A DNA stretch of 64,000 nucleotides from Acherontichlamydia pituitae (lineage in GTDB: Bacteria > Chlamydiota > Chlamydiia > Chlamydiales > Rhabdochlamydiaceae): the NCBI GenBank assembly GCA_019634675.1, contig JAHCAX010000006.1, positions 55,490 through 119,489 of the forward strand. Reading direction: 5' to 3'. Both the position numbers and the translations under genes were made by a program. The notes under the pieces are model-generated. The model saw only the letters and a program-made list of their open reading frames with translations, was not told where the DNA came from and searched no databases. The number at the start of each line of letters is the position of its first letter. Position 1 is the stretch's first letter. Below are positions 27,607-36,664 of the stretch, piece by piece.

Positions 27607-29334
27607 ATGGCACACCCTTTACGATCTCCAACGCTTGCAAGCCCTGTTGCAGCAACATTAGCGCTCCCTCCAGATCCATCTGATACAAGCAGCACTAAGG
27701 ATCTCGAAAATACTCAGAAGTTCATGGCCTGGAAAAAATTAAGGGACAATCCCCCGTTCGGCCCTTGGGACATCTCCCTTTCCATGCATGAAGTGGAGTA
27801 TAATACTGCCGATCAAAGCAACCTTGTCAATCATGTCGACCTCTTATTTAGAAACTTCATGCAGCTGATCCATACCTATTTTCATGCTATTTATAAACCA
27901 GAGGAACAATGGATGATCGATTCTCTGCAGCTGTCCGTTTTGCAAGACCGCTTGCATGAGCATAACCAGAATGTCGATTTGGAAACGATTTGGGACGAGC
28001 AATTGTTCGATGAGTTTGACGAACTGGATGCTTTTAAAGAGATCGATCCTCCTGCTGGCCATGAAGAGATCCGGACATGGCTGAACAATCCGAACAACTT
28101 TCAATTCATCCAGAAGATCAAACATTTGGACTTCAAAGGTTTAGATCTTACGGTCCTCCCTGAAGAAATCGGCCTGTTCACAGGATTAATTACCCTTGAC
28201 CTAACTGAAAACAATATCAGATACCTCCCAAAATCGATTGGCAATCTCCTTCAATTGAAAAAGCTGACCGTATGCTATAACCGCCTAGAAGTCATCCCTG
28301 ATTCCATCGGAAAGCTAAAACATTTAGAAATTCTTGATCTGACAGCAAACAGTCTGAGAAAAATCCCTGCTTCGCTATGCGAAGCAAATTCCCTTCTTTC
28401 TCTTGAACTTGGTGAAAACCTCATTAAGTCTCTTCCAGATGAAATTGGAAAGTTGACGCAATTAGTTAAACTAGACCTAACAGACAACAACCTAGAAGAA
28501 CTGCCCGATACGATTGGATGCTTGTCAAAGCTGCGCATGCTTTACCTGGTAAACAATGAACTGATCAGCCTTCCGTTATCGGTTGCGCAATTACAAGCAT
28601 TGGAGTGGTTAGACGTCTCTGAAAACTGCCTTCAGTTTTTTCCTGATCAGATCTGCTTTTTATCTGGGTTAAGGATATTGGGGATGGAATACAATATGAT
28701 TGGGATCCTCCCTCAAACAATCATGACGATGCCAAATCTAACAGGACTCTATATCGCAGGCAATCCCATCGTATTCCTTAGCGACAGTGAACTCGATCAG
28801 TTCACCAAACCAGGAATCAACGAAGAATGTTTAACTGATAATAGTGCTAGAACCCTTCGGGAACACTACGAGCGGTTCTGCCAATATTCTTGCGCAAGCG
28901 GTTTTGCTACCCTTGTTCAAATGGTAGGACGTAAACAATCAGCCGACCAGATCCAAGAGGCCTTTTGGGCTCTAGAATCCACTTTAAGGGAACAAATCGA
29001 GTCCAAGATTAGAGATCTGGGACAACTCGATGAGGAGAACTCATCCGACTCTTTAGTCGTAGATTTCCAGCTAGATCTTCTAGGGGAATGCTTGATAGAA
29101 GTGTATTTCGACCGCTTAGAAACTCTCTCTTCTGAACAGCAAACCGATGTCGACAGCAAAGTTTGGGAACTATACCAAATGCAAGAGGGTCCTGGCGGAG
29201 GAGAAGAAGAAGCTAGCCTCGTACCCGAAAAAGATCGATTGCATTCGCATGTGCTGCGCAATATCGATGCATTGGAACTTGTGATCAATTCGCCTGAGGA
29301 AGGTAGAGACTTGAAAAGACTGCGGAGACTCTAG
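27607..29334 (+). CDS. Leucine-rich repeat protein, possible effector
   Basis: The ATG at 27607 follows AAGGAAAAA; a TTG at 27577 inside element H is rejected. The 575-residue protein has an N-terminal region (1-170) without known motif. Eight to nine 23-residue LRRs of the type LxxLDLxxNxLxxLPxxIGxL follow (about 175-395), and then a helical acidic C-terminal region. Intracellular bacteria use such LRR domains for protein binding, often in secreted effectors. No catalytic E3-ligase cysteine motif is evident to me and there is no N-terminal signal peptide, so type III export is conceivable but unproven. Confidence 0.8.
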   Translation: MAHPLRSPTLASPVAATLALPPDPSDTSSTKDLENTQKFMAWKKLRDNPPFGPWDISLSMHEVEYNTADQSNLVNHVDLLFRNFMQLIHTYFHAIYKPEEQWMIDSLQLSVLQDRLHEHNQNVDLETIWDEQLFDEFDELDAFKEIDPPAGHEEIRTWLNNPNNFQFIQKIKHLDFKGLDLTVLPEEIGLFTGLITLDLTENNIRYLPKSIGNLLQLKKLTVCYNRLEVIPDSIGKLKHLEILDLTANSLRKIPASLCEANSLLSLELGENLIKSLPDEIGKLTQLVKLDLTDNNLEELPDTIGCLSKLRMLYLVNNELISLPLSVAQLQALEWLDVSENCLQFFPDQICFLSGLRILGMEYNMIGILPQTIMTMPNLTGLYIAGNPIVFLSDSELDQFTKPGINEECLTDNSARTLREHYERFCQYSCASGFATLVQMVGRKQSADQIQEAFWALESTLREQIESKIRDLGQLDEENSSDSLVVDFQLDLLGECLIEVYFDRLETLSSEQQTDVDSKVWELYQMQEGPGGGEEEASLVPEKDRLHSHVLRNIDALELVINSPEEGRDLKRLRRL

Positions 29335-29425
29335 AAGGTTTAGGGCCTGTCGTCAATTCAGGGCAGGTGAAGCAGCCTTGGCTGCGAACAAGTTGACAAT
29401 GCCAAAAACCAATTTTTGAACCATT

Positions 29426-29454
29426 GAAGATCGCTGGTTGCTCCAGCGATCTTC
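29426..29454. terminator. Hairpin between the convergent LRR and ispH genes
   Basis: A 12-bp stem (GAAGATCGCTGG / CCAGCGATCTTC) with a 5-nt loop lies between the convergent stops. Flanking T-runs are weak on both sides, but position and stem strength fit a shared terminator. Confidence 0.65.
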
Positions 29455-29465
29455 TTAATAGGCTG

Positions 29466-30395
29466 CTACGCTTCGACGAGCACTTGCTTTGGCAATTGGA
29501 ACACGACATCCTCTTCCGTGAACACGACATCTTCCACTGCCGTCACGCCAAGGGAACGGAGGCGCTCGATGCACCGCTGCACGACATGCTCAGGAGTCGA
29601 TGCGCCGGCTGTCAGGCCGATCACTTTGACGCCTGCGAGCCATTCAGGAAGAATTTCATGCTCATCATTGATGAGATAGGAAGGGACGCCGCGTACATCG
29701 GCCACTTCGCGCAAACGGTTCGAATTAGAGCTGCGCGGATCGCCGACGACGAGGACGAGGTCCGCCTCATCCGTGATCGAGCGAAGGGCCATTTGCCGAT
29801 TGGTCGTCGCATAGCAGATCGATGCGCTTGGAAGGGTCTCGATTTGGGGATATTTGGCAATCAACGCTTCCGTGATCTCTTTGACATCATCCAAGCTCAA
29901 GGTCGTCTGTGTTGTGTAGAAGAGCTTTTGATCTTGCGGGAACTGGAGTGATTTGACATCAGCTACCGACTCGACGATCGTGGTCACATCAGGCGCTTCG
30001 CCAGCTGTTCCGATGATCTCGACATGCTTCCGGTGGCCGATCAGGATGATCTGGTATCCTTTTTGCGCATAGCGCTTCACCGCTGAATGGACCTTGGTCA
30101 CGAGTCCGCATGTCGCATCGATTTCGATCAGATTGCGCGCCTTGGCCTGGTCGCGAACGGCTGGAGAGACGCCATGTGCTGAATAGATGAGCCTTGCTCC
30201 TTCAGGGACTTCGTTGAGGTCTTCAATGAAAATTGCCCCTTTTTGTTTCAAGCTTTCGACAACGTGCTTGTTGTGGACGATCTCATGTTTGACATAAATG
30301 GGAGCACCCCAAAGCTCTAAAGCGCGTTCGACAGTATCGATCGCCCGTTCGACTCCAGCGCAAAAACCACGTGGTTTTGAAAGCAGCAGTTTCAT
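29466..30395 (-). CDS. ispH: 4-hydroxy-3-methylbut-2-enyl diphosphate reductase IspH (LytB)
   Basis: The 309-residue protein has the three cluster-binding cysteines of IspH (C12 in GFCAGV, C96 in DATCGLVTKVH, C194 in SICYATTNRQ) and substrate residues including H41, H74, H124 and E126. It performs the last step of the MEP pathway, producing IPP and DMAPP with a 4Fe-4S cluster. It is last in a minus-strand cluster behind a kinase-like gene and a phosphatase; the 61-bp gap before it contains a hairpin. Confidence 0.95.
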   Translation of the reverse strand: MKLLLSKPRGFCAGVERAIDTVERALELWGAPIYVKHEIVHNKHVVESLKQKGAIFIEDLNEVPEGARLIYSAHGVSPAVRDQAKARNLIEIDATCGLVTKVHSAVKRYAQKGYQIILIGHRKHVEIIGTAGEAPDVTTIVESVADVKSLQFPQDQKLFYTTQTTLSLDDVKEITEALIAKYPQIETLPSASICYATTNRQMALRSITDEADLVLVVGDPRSSNSNRLREVADVRGVPSYLINDEHEILPEWLAGVKVIGLTAGASTPEHVVQRCIERLRSLGVTAVEDVVFTEEDVVFQLPKQVLVEA

Positions 30396-30424
30396 GAGAT
30401 GTCCTTTGCTAAGAATTTAAATAA

Positions 30425-30445
30425 CAGGGTGATTTTACAACCCTG
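30425..30445 (-). terminator. Hairpin between the phosphatase gene and ispH
   Basis: CAGGGT and ACCCTG flank a 9-nt loop; on the minus strand it is followed by TTATTTAAATT. It may partly end the upstream operon or act in the ispH leader. Confidence 0.45.
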
Positions 30446-30456
30446 CTAAAGCTGAA

Positions 30457-30924
30457 TCAAGGAAAAAGTAGCTTCAGGATACCCTGGCAGGCATCAAAGG
30501 CCATTTCCATGACGCTGTCAAATGCATGCGGCCCTAAGTAGAACGGGTCAGGCACCTCTTCGTCGCGGAAATGTTTGGCAAAATGGGTTGCAAGAAAAAT
30601 TTTTGATTTTTCCGCGTCGGAGGCAAGCTCCAGCAGCAGGTCTTTGATCTCATGGTTAACAGCAAAGACATAATCAAATTTTTGAAAATCGACCGGATCA
30701 AAAAGCTGGGCGATATGGTCGATCGCAACCCCCTTCTTCTCTGCAGCGGCTCGGATCCGATGGTCGGACTGTTTGCCGATGTAGTAAGTTGTCAGGGCAG
30801 AACTGTCGATGAACAGCTGATCCGCTACCCCCTTCTCTTCAGCAAGTTTCTGAAGGACGGCTGCCAAGGCGGGAGAGCGACAGATGTTGCCCATGCAAAC
30901 AAACAAGACAGCTTTTGGCTTCAT
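30457..30924 (-). CDS. Low-molecular-weight protein tyrosine phosphatase
   Basis: The 155-residue protein has the LMW-PTP loop at the N-terminus (VLFVCMGNICRSP; CX5R with C10 and R16) and the general-acid aspartate in EVPDPFYLG. It should dephosphorylate phosphotyrosine proteins or arginine-phosphate. It is 6 bp downstream of the pkn1-like gene, suggesting kinase-like protein and phosphatase are made together. Confidence 0.9.
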   Translation of the reverse strand: MKPKAVLFVCMGNICRSPALAAVLQKLAEEKGVADQLFIDSSALTTYYIGKQSDHRIRAAAEKKGVAIDHIAQLFDPVDFQKFDYVFAVNHEIKDLLLELASDAEKSKIFLATHFAKHFRDEEVPDPFYLGPHAFDSVMEMAFDACQGILKLLFP

Positions 30925-30930
30925 TACTCG

Positions 30931-32844
30931 TTATTCCGCAACATCGGCAGCGCAACGAAAGCCGTAAGTTCCGTTCATGATGCCTGGGTTATTGCGGTGC
31001 CTGTGGGCGCAGCGCAAGTCTTCTTTCAAGCTCTTCCAACACCCGCCTCGGAGAACGCGATAGACCCCTTGCAAAGGGCCTTTTGGGTTGTCCGGTTCTT
31101 GGACAGAGATATCATAGTAGTGGTAGTCATACCAATCTTGGCACCACTCGTAGACGTTGCCCGCCATATCGTAGAGGCCGTAGCCGTTCGGAGGATAGCT
31201 TGCGACTGTGGTGGTATCGGAACTGAAAAAATTGGCCTGGGAGCGCTCGATATCGCTGCCAGTCGGGAACATATTGTCTTCGCGCCCTCCATAGGCAGCA
31301 ATTTCCCATTCCGCTTCGTTAGGCAGACGTTTGCCGATCCACTTAGCGTAGGCAGTCGCTCCGTACCAGGTCACTCCGACCACAGGGTGATTGGCGTAGC
31401 CCGATTCGATGCTGATCTTGCCGCCGCTCCGCTTGATGCGCGAGTCGCGCAAACGGATGATGTCGTTGTTATTGACATCCTTTTCGCCGCCCATCACTTC
31501 CAAAAACCGGATAAACTGCTCGTTTGTAACAGGATATACATCGATGGCAAAGGGATCCATATTGATCGCATGGCGGGGCATTTCGTCGCGGGCCCCATGG
31601 TTGCTGCCTCGGTAATAGGTGCCGCTAGGGATGATGACCATCTCGGTCATCATCGGCTCCACGCATTTTTCTTCTTCGACTTTAGGCTGGTACCGTCCGA
31701 CAAGGAGCTCCTTTTGGAAAATCTCGCCCGGATCGACCTCGAAGGATGGTCTAACGATCTCTTGCGGTTTAAGAACGGGCTTTAGCCCCGGAGCTGTCTG
31801 TTCTACTGCGAGGGTTTCTTGCGGAGCTTCCACAGCAACCGCTGCCGTCTCCATCTCATGGTCAGCAATCTCTTTAAGCTTCTGAAGCTGCTCTTTAGCA
31901 ACCGGCGAGATAACCGTGTTGACCAATTCTTCAATCAACGGAGAAAGCAGTTCCGGTCTTAAAGCAGGGTCGTGATGGAGGCAGCGGGCCAGCAAAATAT
32001 CCCAATGCCATTTCTGATCTCCGCTCTTCTTTGGCAGCTCGAAAAACCCTTCGGGCATCTGCTGCTTTAAAAGATAATAGATCAATGTTCCGAACGCATA
32101 AATATCCGCTTTTGCAGCATTGGAGCGCGGCTGTGAAAGGTGCTTTTGTTCCGGGGCCAAAAAGGCAAAATTTTGCAAAAATGACTCGTGGAGGGCAGTC
32201 ATTGCATTCGTGTCGATTTTTCCCGTTGTGTATTTCTCCTCTCCCCGCTTGTTCCAAGTGAAGCCGATGTTTGTCGCCAATTGATCTGCGGCGGCTTTGT
32301 AGGTGCGGCTGAGCACTGCGCCGGGACCGATGATCCTCGAAAGGCCGAAATCGCTTAAGTAAAGATGCAGCCCCTCTTTAGAGGTTCGGATGAGGATATT
32401 GTTAAGCTTAAGCGTACCATGGGCAAACGGTTCGACTCCCATTTTTCTCTGATGGGCATAATCCAAAGCCGAGGCAATCTGCCTGGCGATCCGAACAATC
32501 TCTTCTTCTGAAAGCTTGTATTTGCGCTTTGAAAGGTACTGGGAGAGGTTGCAGGGCTCTGCATCGGCATTGACAATGCAGTCGGTCACAAGGAAGTATT
32601 GCCCGTCGGCGCAAGAGACATTGTGGATTTTAACAATATGGGGATGTTCCAAGCTCGAAAGGGCGAGCACTTCGTTTTCAAAGCGGTGGATGAAGTTGGA
32701 ATCTGAGGAGAGCTCTTGCGGAAGCACTTTGACAAGGCAGGGCTGCTTCATGAGACGATGCTCAGCCAGGTATGCCGTGCCCATCGATCCCGCCCCTAGC
32801 TGTTTGAGCAGGGTGTAATCGCCTAAATTCGTCCGCTGTGTCAT
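30931..32844 (-). CDS. pkn1: Pkn1-like Ser/Thr kinase-fold protein with C-terminal FGE-sulfatase domain; HRD aspartate missing
   Basis: The 637-residue protein begins with a Hanks-type kinase domain: Gly-loop LGAGSMGTAYLAEH, K39 in LVKVL, E58, and DFG at 165-167 (LSDFGLS). The catalytic loop reads HGTLKLNN at 142-149, so the HRD aspartate is threonine. After a Pro-rich linker, about residue 402 onward is an FGE-sulfatase/SUMF-type domain (MVIIPSGTYYRGSN, YPVTNEQFIRF, ANHPVVGVTWYGA, RLPNEAEWEIAA, GLYDMAGNVYEWC, VLRGGCW). This is the layout of chlamydial Pkn1 (CT145). ATG follows GGAGG. Without the Asp it may be a pseudokinase that senses or scaffolds; residual activity is possible. It is in a run with rodZ, DUF255 and a phosphatase. 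Confidence 0.85.
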   Translation of the reverse strand: MTQRTNLGDYTLLKQLGAGSMGTAYLAEHRLMKQPCLVKVLPQELSSDSNFIHRFENEVLALSSLEHPHIVKIHNVSCADGQYFLVTDCIVNADAEPCNLSQYLSKRKYKLSEEEIVRIARQIASALDYAHQRKMGVEPFAHGTLKLNNILIRTSKEGLHLYLSDFGLSRIIGPGAVLSRTYKAAADQLATNIGFTWNKRGEEKYTTGKIDTNAMTALHESFLQNFAFLAPEQKHLSQPRSNAAKADIYAFGTLIYYLLKQQMPEGFFELPKKSGDQKWHWDILLARCLHHDPALRPELLSPLIEELVNTVISPVAKEQLQKLKEIADHEMETAAVAVEAPQETLAVEQTAPGLKPVLKPQEIVRPSFEVDPGEIFQKELLVGRYQPKVEEEKCVEPMMTEMVIIPSGTYYRGSNHGARDEMPRHAINMDPFAIDVYPVTNEQFIRFLEVMGGEKDVNNNDIIRLRDSRIKRSGGKISIESGYANHPVVGVTWYGATAYAKWIGKRLPNEAEWEIAAYGGREDNMFPTGSDIERSQANFFSSDTTTVASYPPNGYGLYDMAGNVYEWCQDWYDYHYYDISVQEPDNPKGPLQGVYRVLRGGCWKSLKEDLRCAHRHRNNPGIMNGTYGFRCAADVAE

Positions 32845-32859
32845 GGGATCCTCCGAAAT

Positions 32860-34926
32860 TTACAAAGATTCGATCGCCTTGAAGATTTCCTCTTTGGCAA
32901 TCAATGGAGCTTCGCAGTGGTCCTGTCTGCAAATATAAACTGCAGTCTGGCCATCGATCATTTTTTTATCAACTAAAGAAGGGACTAGAGCATCTAACAA
33001 TGTATCGTTTGCTTTTTTCCAGACGACGAGCAGATGGGGATTGAAATGGAGCGCGAGACTCTCTTTGATCTCTTTAGCCAAGGTCTTTTCCTCGTCAAGC
33101 GCAATCACGATAAGCGGCGCTTTGACCTGATAATAGCGCTGCAGGGCTTTCAAATGGTAGCAGGCTCCAGGCGGGTAGCTTTCGATGTAGGTCTTGGCAG
33201 CTTTCAAGATGTCTTCAGCCTGGGAAAGATAGTTGGAGTCCCCTGTCAGATGGAACAGGCGCAGTAAATTTTCGCAATGGACAGCATTTCCGGAAGGTTC
33301 CGCTCCGTCATAAAACTCGCATCTGCGGATCAGCACGGTCGGATCGGAGACGTTGAAATAAAACGCCCCTTCTTCAACTTTAAATTCCTTTGTCAGGACA
33401 TCGGTCAAATCGATCGCCCACTTCAGCCATTTTGTCCCGAGGTCCAATTCGAACAGCGTGATGAGCCCTTTGATCAGGAAGGCATAATCATCAATCCCCC
33501 CTTCAAAACGCGCCTCGTTCTCACGCCACCTTCGCTTTAAATGCCCCTCTTTGTACAAGTTGGCATAGAGGAACTCTGCCGTTTTAAGGGCCGCCTGCGT
33601 GTAGGTTTCTTTTCCTAAGATGCTGCCCCCCTTTGCCATGGCATCGATCGCAAGGCCGTTCCAAGAGCAAAGGACTTTATCATCTTTGAAAGGACGGGTC
33701 CTAAACCCGCGCCTCTTTAACAGCTGGACGCGGCTCCTTTCTAAAATTGCTTCCACTTCCTCTTCAGGCATCCCGAGCCCTTCAGCATATTCATCGATAG
33801 GGTTAAGAACATACAGGACATTCCTCCCTTCAAAATTGCCATCCCCCTTCACGCCATAATACTGGCAGAAGACCTCAGCCTCTTCATTGGAAAGGATCTC
33901 GCGGACCTCAAAAGGGGTCCATGTGTAATACATCCCCTCATGCCCTTCCGTGTCGGCGTCTTCCGCAGAATAAAATCCTCCGTCAGGATGCATCATTTCC
34001 CGGACCAAATAGTCAAGGGTCTGCTTTGCGCCCCTAGCATAGGCTTTTTTCTTGGAGAACTGATAGGCCTCGAGATACGTCTCAGCTAAAATCGCATTAT
34101 CGTAGAGCATTTTTTCAAAGTGGGGAACAACCCATCTTTCATCGACAGAGTAACGGGAAAACCCGCCGCCAAGATGATCAAATATCCCTCCCTGAAGCAT
34201 CCTGTCCAACGTCAGCTCCACGCAGAACATCGCGCGGCTGTCCGACTTCTCCCGAGCATGCTCCAGCAAGAAAAGGGACTGGTACCCCATCGGAAACTTA
34301 GGCTCGCCTTTAAAGCCTCCGTAGATCGGATCGATCATTTCAAAAAGCACTTCGGCGGCAGCGGCAAGGATCCCCTGCGCTGGAAGGGCGTCTCCGGAAG
34401 AGAGGGCCGATTTTTCAAAAACTTCCACGATCTTGTCCGCCTGTTCGACAAGCTGCTTCCTCTCATCGCCTTGCCACATCTGATTGATATGCTGGATGAA
34501 CTGCTGCATGCCGATCAGTCCGCGGCGATTGACAGGAGGGAGATAGGTCACAGCAAAGAACGGTTTGAGATCAGGCGTTAAAATAAGGTTCAGCGGCCAG
34601 CCTCCGGCCGATGCCATCAGCGCCTGGGCAAACTCCATATAGATGCTATCGATCTCAGGCAGCTCTTCCCTGTCCACTTTGATATTGATGAAAGAATCGT
34701 TCATCAACTTGGCTATCTCTGGATTCTCAAACGATTCCTTCTCCATGACATGGCACCAATGGCACGTCGCATAGCCGATCGATAAGAAGATCGGCTTGTC
34801 TTCTTTTTTTGCCAGTTCGAACGCCTCTTTCCCCCATGGAAACCAATCGACAGGATTATGGGCATGCTGAAGCAGATAGGGAGACTTTTCGTGAATGAGG
34901 CGATTGGTGTGGGGAGGTAAAGACAT
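32860..34926 (-). CDS. DUF255 thioredoxin-domain protein (YyaL/SPATA20 family)
   Basis: The 688-residue protein opens with the thioredoxin-like DUF255 domain (LLQHAHNPVDWFPWG, then GYATCHWCHVM with the C55-x-x-C58 pair). An (alpha/alpha)6-barrel like that of N-acylglucosamine epimerases follows (GGIFDHLGGGFSRYSVDERW, VPHFEKMLYDNA, DGGFYSAEDADTEG). The family is widespread and its role is unsettled; a redox or sugar-linked function is inferred. Start has only a weak ribosome site. It is 12 bp after the rodZ-like gene. Confidence 0.88.
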   Translation of the reverse strand: MSLPPHTNRLIHEKSPYLLQHAHNPVDWFPWGKEAFELAKKEDKPIFLSIGYATCHWCHVMEKESFENPEIAKLMNDSFINIKVDREELPEIDSIYMEFAQALMASAGGWPLNLILTPDLKPFFAVTYLPPVNRRGLIGMQQFIQHINQMWQGDERKQLVEQADKIVEVFEKSALSSGDALPAQGILAAAAEVLFEMIDPIYGGFKGEPKFPMGYQSLFLLEHAREKSDSRAMFCVELTLDRMLQGGIFDHLGGGFSRYSVDERWVVPHFEKMLYDNAILAETYLEAYQFSKKKAYARGAKQTLDYLVREMMHPDGGFYSAEDADTEGHEGMYYTWTPFEVREILSNEEAEVFCQYYGVKGDGNFEGRNVLYVLNPIDEYAEGLGMPEEEVEAILERSRVQLLKRRGFRTRPFKDDKVLCSWNGLAIDAMAKGGSILGKETYTQAALKTAEFLYANLYKEGHLKRRWRENEARFEGGIDDYAFLIKGLITLFELDLGTKWLKWAIDLTDVLTKEFKVEEGAFYFNVSDPTVLIRRCEFYDGAEPSGNAVHCENLLRLFHLTGDSNYLSQAEDILKAAKTYIESYPPGACYHLKALQRYYQVKAPLIVIALDEEKTLAKEIKESLALHFNPHLLVVWKKANDTLLDALVPSLVDKKMIDGQTAVYICRQDHCEAPLIAKEEIFKAIESL

Positions 34927-34938
34927 AACTTACAGCAA

Positions 34939-35346
34939 TTAAATAACGCCTAAAAATTTAGCCAGATACCAAGCAACGACTAAGACGAGGGCAGCAGCCC
35001 CGGCCCATAGCAAGTTGGGAAGCCATTTCACCCCTCCGCCCATGCTTCCGCGCACCTCAAGGGTGCCGATCCCATAGGAGAACTCATGCTTTTCTGCCGG
35101 CATTCGGAAAATGTGGGGGTTTTCACGAATCATCGTATCCATGTCGATGCCTAGAAAGTTGGCATACTGCTTCATGAACCCAAGGGCATAAACTCCGGAG
35201 ATGAACTGTTGGATCCTTCCTTCTTCGATCGCTTCTAAATAGGAAGAGCGGATAGAAGTAGAGTTCTCAACTTCTTTTAACGACAAGTTCAACTCTTTTC
35301 TTTTTGATTTGAACATGGCGCCGACACGCTTTAGTTCTTCACTCAT
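34939..35346 (-). CDS. rodZ: RodZ-like protein: cytoplasmic HTH plus one membrane helix
   Basis: The ATG at 35346 is directly preceded by GGAGG; an upstream in-frame ATG at 35367 lacks this. The 135-residue protein has an XRE/HTH_25-type domain (FKSKRKELNLSLKEVENSTSIRSSYLEAIEEG) and the YALGFMKQYANFLGID segment of RodZ, then a single transmembrane helix at about 110-133. Chlamydial RodZ (CT009) has this short form without the periplasmic domain and links MreB to the membrane at division. Adjacent RNase HIII reproduces the CT008-CT009 neighbourhood. Confidence 0.85.
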   Translation of the reverse strand: MSEELKRVGAMFKSKRKELNLSLKEVENSTSIRSSYLEAIEEGRIQQFISGVYALGFMKQYANFLGIDMDTMIRENPHIFRMPAEKHEFSYGIGTLEVRGSMGGGVKWLPNLLWAGAAALVLVVAWYLAKFLGVI

Positions 35347-35370
35347 AGTCCTCCAAAACAATTGCAATGA

Positions 35371-35550
35371 CCCTAAGAGGGTATTGCTGATTTAAGCTTC
35401 TGTCGATTTTTCGGTTCTTTTGAGTCAATTTTTGAGTCAAATGATGAGGGTAATATCAACTTTCGTATACGACCTTCATCATTTGACTCAAAAATCGGCC
35501 AAAACAATCCAAAAACTCGAGGAAGCCTTAATTCAGCAACACCCTCTAAA
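35371..35550. repeat. Palindromic intergenic element E (about 180 bp)
   Basis: Left half (CCCTAAGAGGGTATTGCTGA, then GCTTCTGTCGATTTTT, then TTTTTGAGTCAAATGATGA) is repeated inverted on the right, ending CAGCAACACCCTCTAAAG. The tip 35454-35469 reads TATCAACTTTCGTATA, identical to that of element C. It lies between rodZ and rnhC, which are divergent. Confidence 0.85.
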
Positions 35551-35694
35551 GCCCAAATGGGCCAGATTTTCTTTAACAGGATCAATAGAATCTATGTTAT
35601 CTTGTTTTTTTTCGAAATCAATGTAAAAATAAAACCATTGTCCATTCCGCCCATTCCTAGTCGACGCTTCGACTTAAGCTAAAGAGAGCGGAAC

Positions 35695-35722
35695 CTCTTA
35701 CAAAACTCCCCTTTTGTAGGAG
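35695..35722 (+). promoter_or_regulatory. Hairpin in the rnhC leader region
   Basis: CTCTTACAAAA and TTTTGTAGGAG form an 11-bp stem with one mismatch around a short loop, about 30 bp before the rnhC ATG. Function unknown; the ribosome site of rnhC itself is weak. Confidence 0.35.
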
Positions 35723-35752
35723 TAAGGATTAATACGCAATTAAAATAAGTTC

Positions 35753-36664
35753 ATGACATCAAAAAAAAATATTTCCGATCCTTGCTTTGTAGCGACAGTT
35801 GATGTCGCCCTTGCCGACAAGATGCAGCAAGAACTGGCCGATCAAGGCTTCGAGATCACCCATCCTGCCTACACCCTTTTTTCAGCACAAAAAAAAGGGG
35901 TTTCCTGCACCTTGTACACCTCGGGAAAGCTCACCGTCCAAGGAAAAGACAAAGAGGAGTTCATCCAGTTTTATATCGAGCCGGAGATCTTGCAGTCGGT
36001 CGCATTCTCTTATCCGGAGACCCAAGTCGACCTTAAAACGCGGATCGGCGTCGATGAGGCTGGAAAAGGAGATTTCTTCGGTCCTCTTTGCATTGCTGGA
36101 GTCTTTGCTACCGAAGACCATATTAAAGAGCTGTTGAAGATCGGCGTCAAAGACAGCAAGAAGATGACCGACAAGGCGATCTTGGTCCTCAGCCAAAAGA
36201 TCAAAAAAATCTGCCCCCACTCGATCATCAAGATCTCCCCTAAGCGCTACAATGAGCTTTACGCCAACTTCCGCAACCTGAACCGACTTCTTGCCTGGGG
36301 GCATGCGACAGCCATCTCAGAGCTATATACGCGCACTCAATGCACAAATGTGATCATCGACCAGTTTGCGAGCGAAGATGTCGTCCTTTCCGCGCTCAAA
36401 CACAAAAATATCCAGGTCGAACTGACGCAGCGGCATAAAGCGGAATCTGATCCGGTCGTTGCAGCCGCATCGATCTTAGCGAGGGCTGCCTTTGTCGAAG
36501 GGATCGAGCAGCTTGGGATCGAAGTCGGGCTCGAACTTCCCAAAGGAGCTTCTGCTCAAGTGATCGCAGCCGGCAAAAAGTTGGTCGCAAAACATGGAGA
36601 ATCCATTTTAAACTCCGTCGCAAAAATGCACTTTAAAACCGTTGGCGAAGTTCTCAATGATTAA
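35753..36664 (+). CDS. rnhC: Ribonuclease HIII
   Basis: The 303-residue protein has the TBP-like N-terminal substrate-binding domain of RNase HIII (about 1-90) and the catalytic signature RIGVDEAGKGDFFGPL with D101 and E102. VKDSKKMTD and the later HKAESDPVVAAASILARA motif follow. It removes RNA from RNA:DNA hybrids. Its stop overlaps the recN start by 8 bases. Confidence 0.93.
   Translation: MTSKKNISDPCFVATVDVALADKMQQELADQGFEITHPAYTLFSAQKKGVSCTLYTSGKLTVQGKDKEEFIQFYIEPEILQSVAFSYPETQVDLKTRIGVDEAGKGDFFGPLCIAGVFATEDHIKELLKIGVKDSKKMTDKAILVLSQKIKKICPHSIIKISPKRYNELYANFRNLNRLLAWGHATAISELYTRTQCTNVIIDQFASEDVVLSALKHKNIQVELTQRHKAESDPVVAAASILARAAFVEGIEQLGIEVGLELPKGASAQVIAAGKKLVAKHGESILNSVAKMHFKTVGEVLND

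Noticed and set aside
30652..31785. A 377-codon plus-strand frame opposite the phosphatase and pkn1 genes
   Set aside because: It is antisense to two clear protein families with conserved motifs; its own translation shows no recognisable domain.
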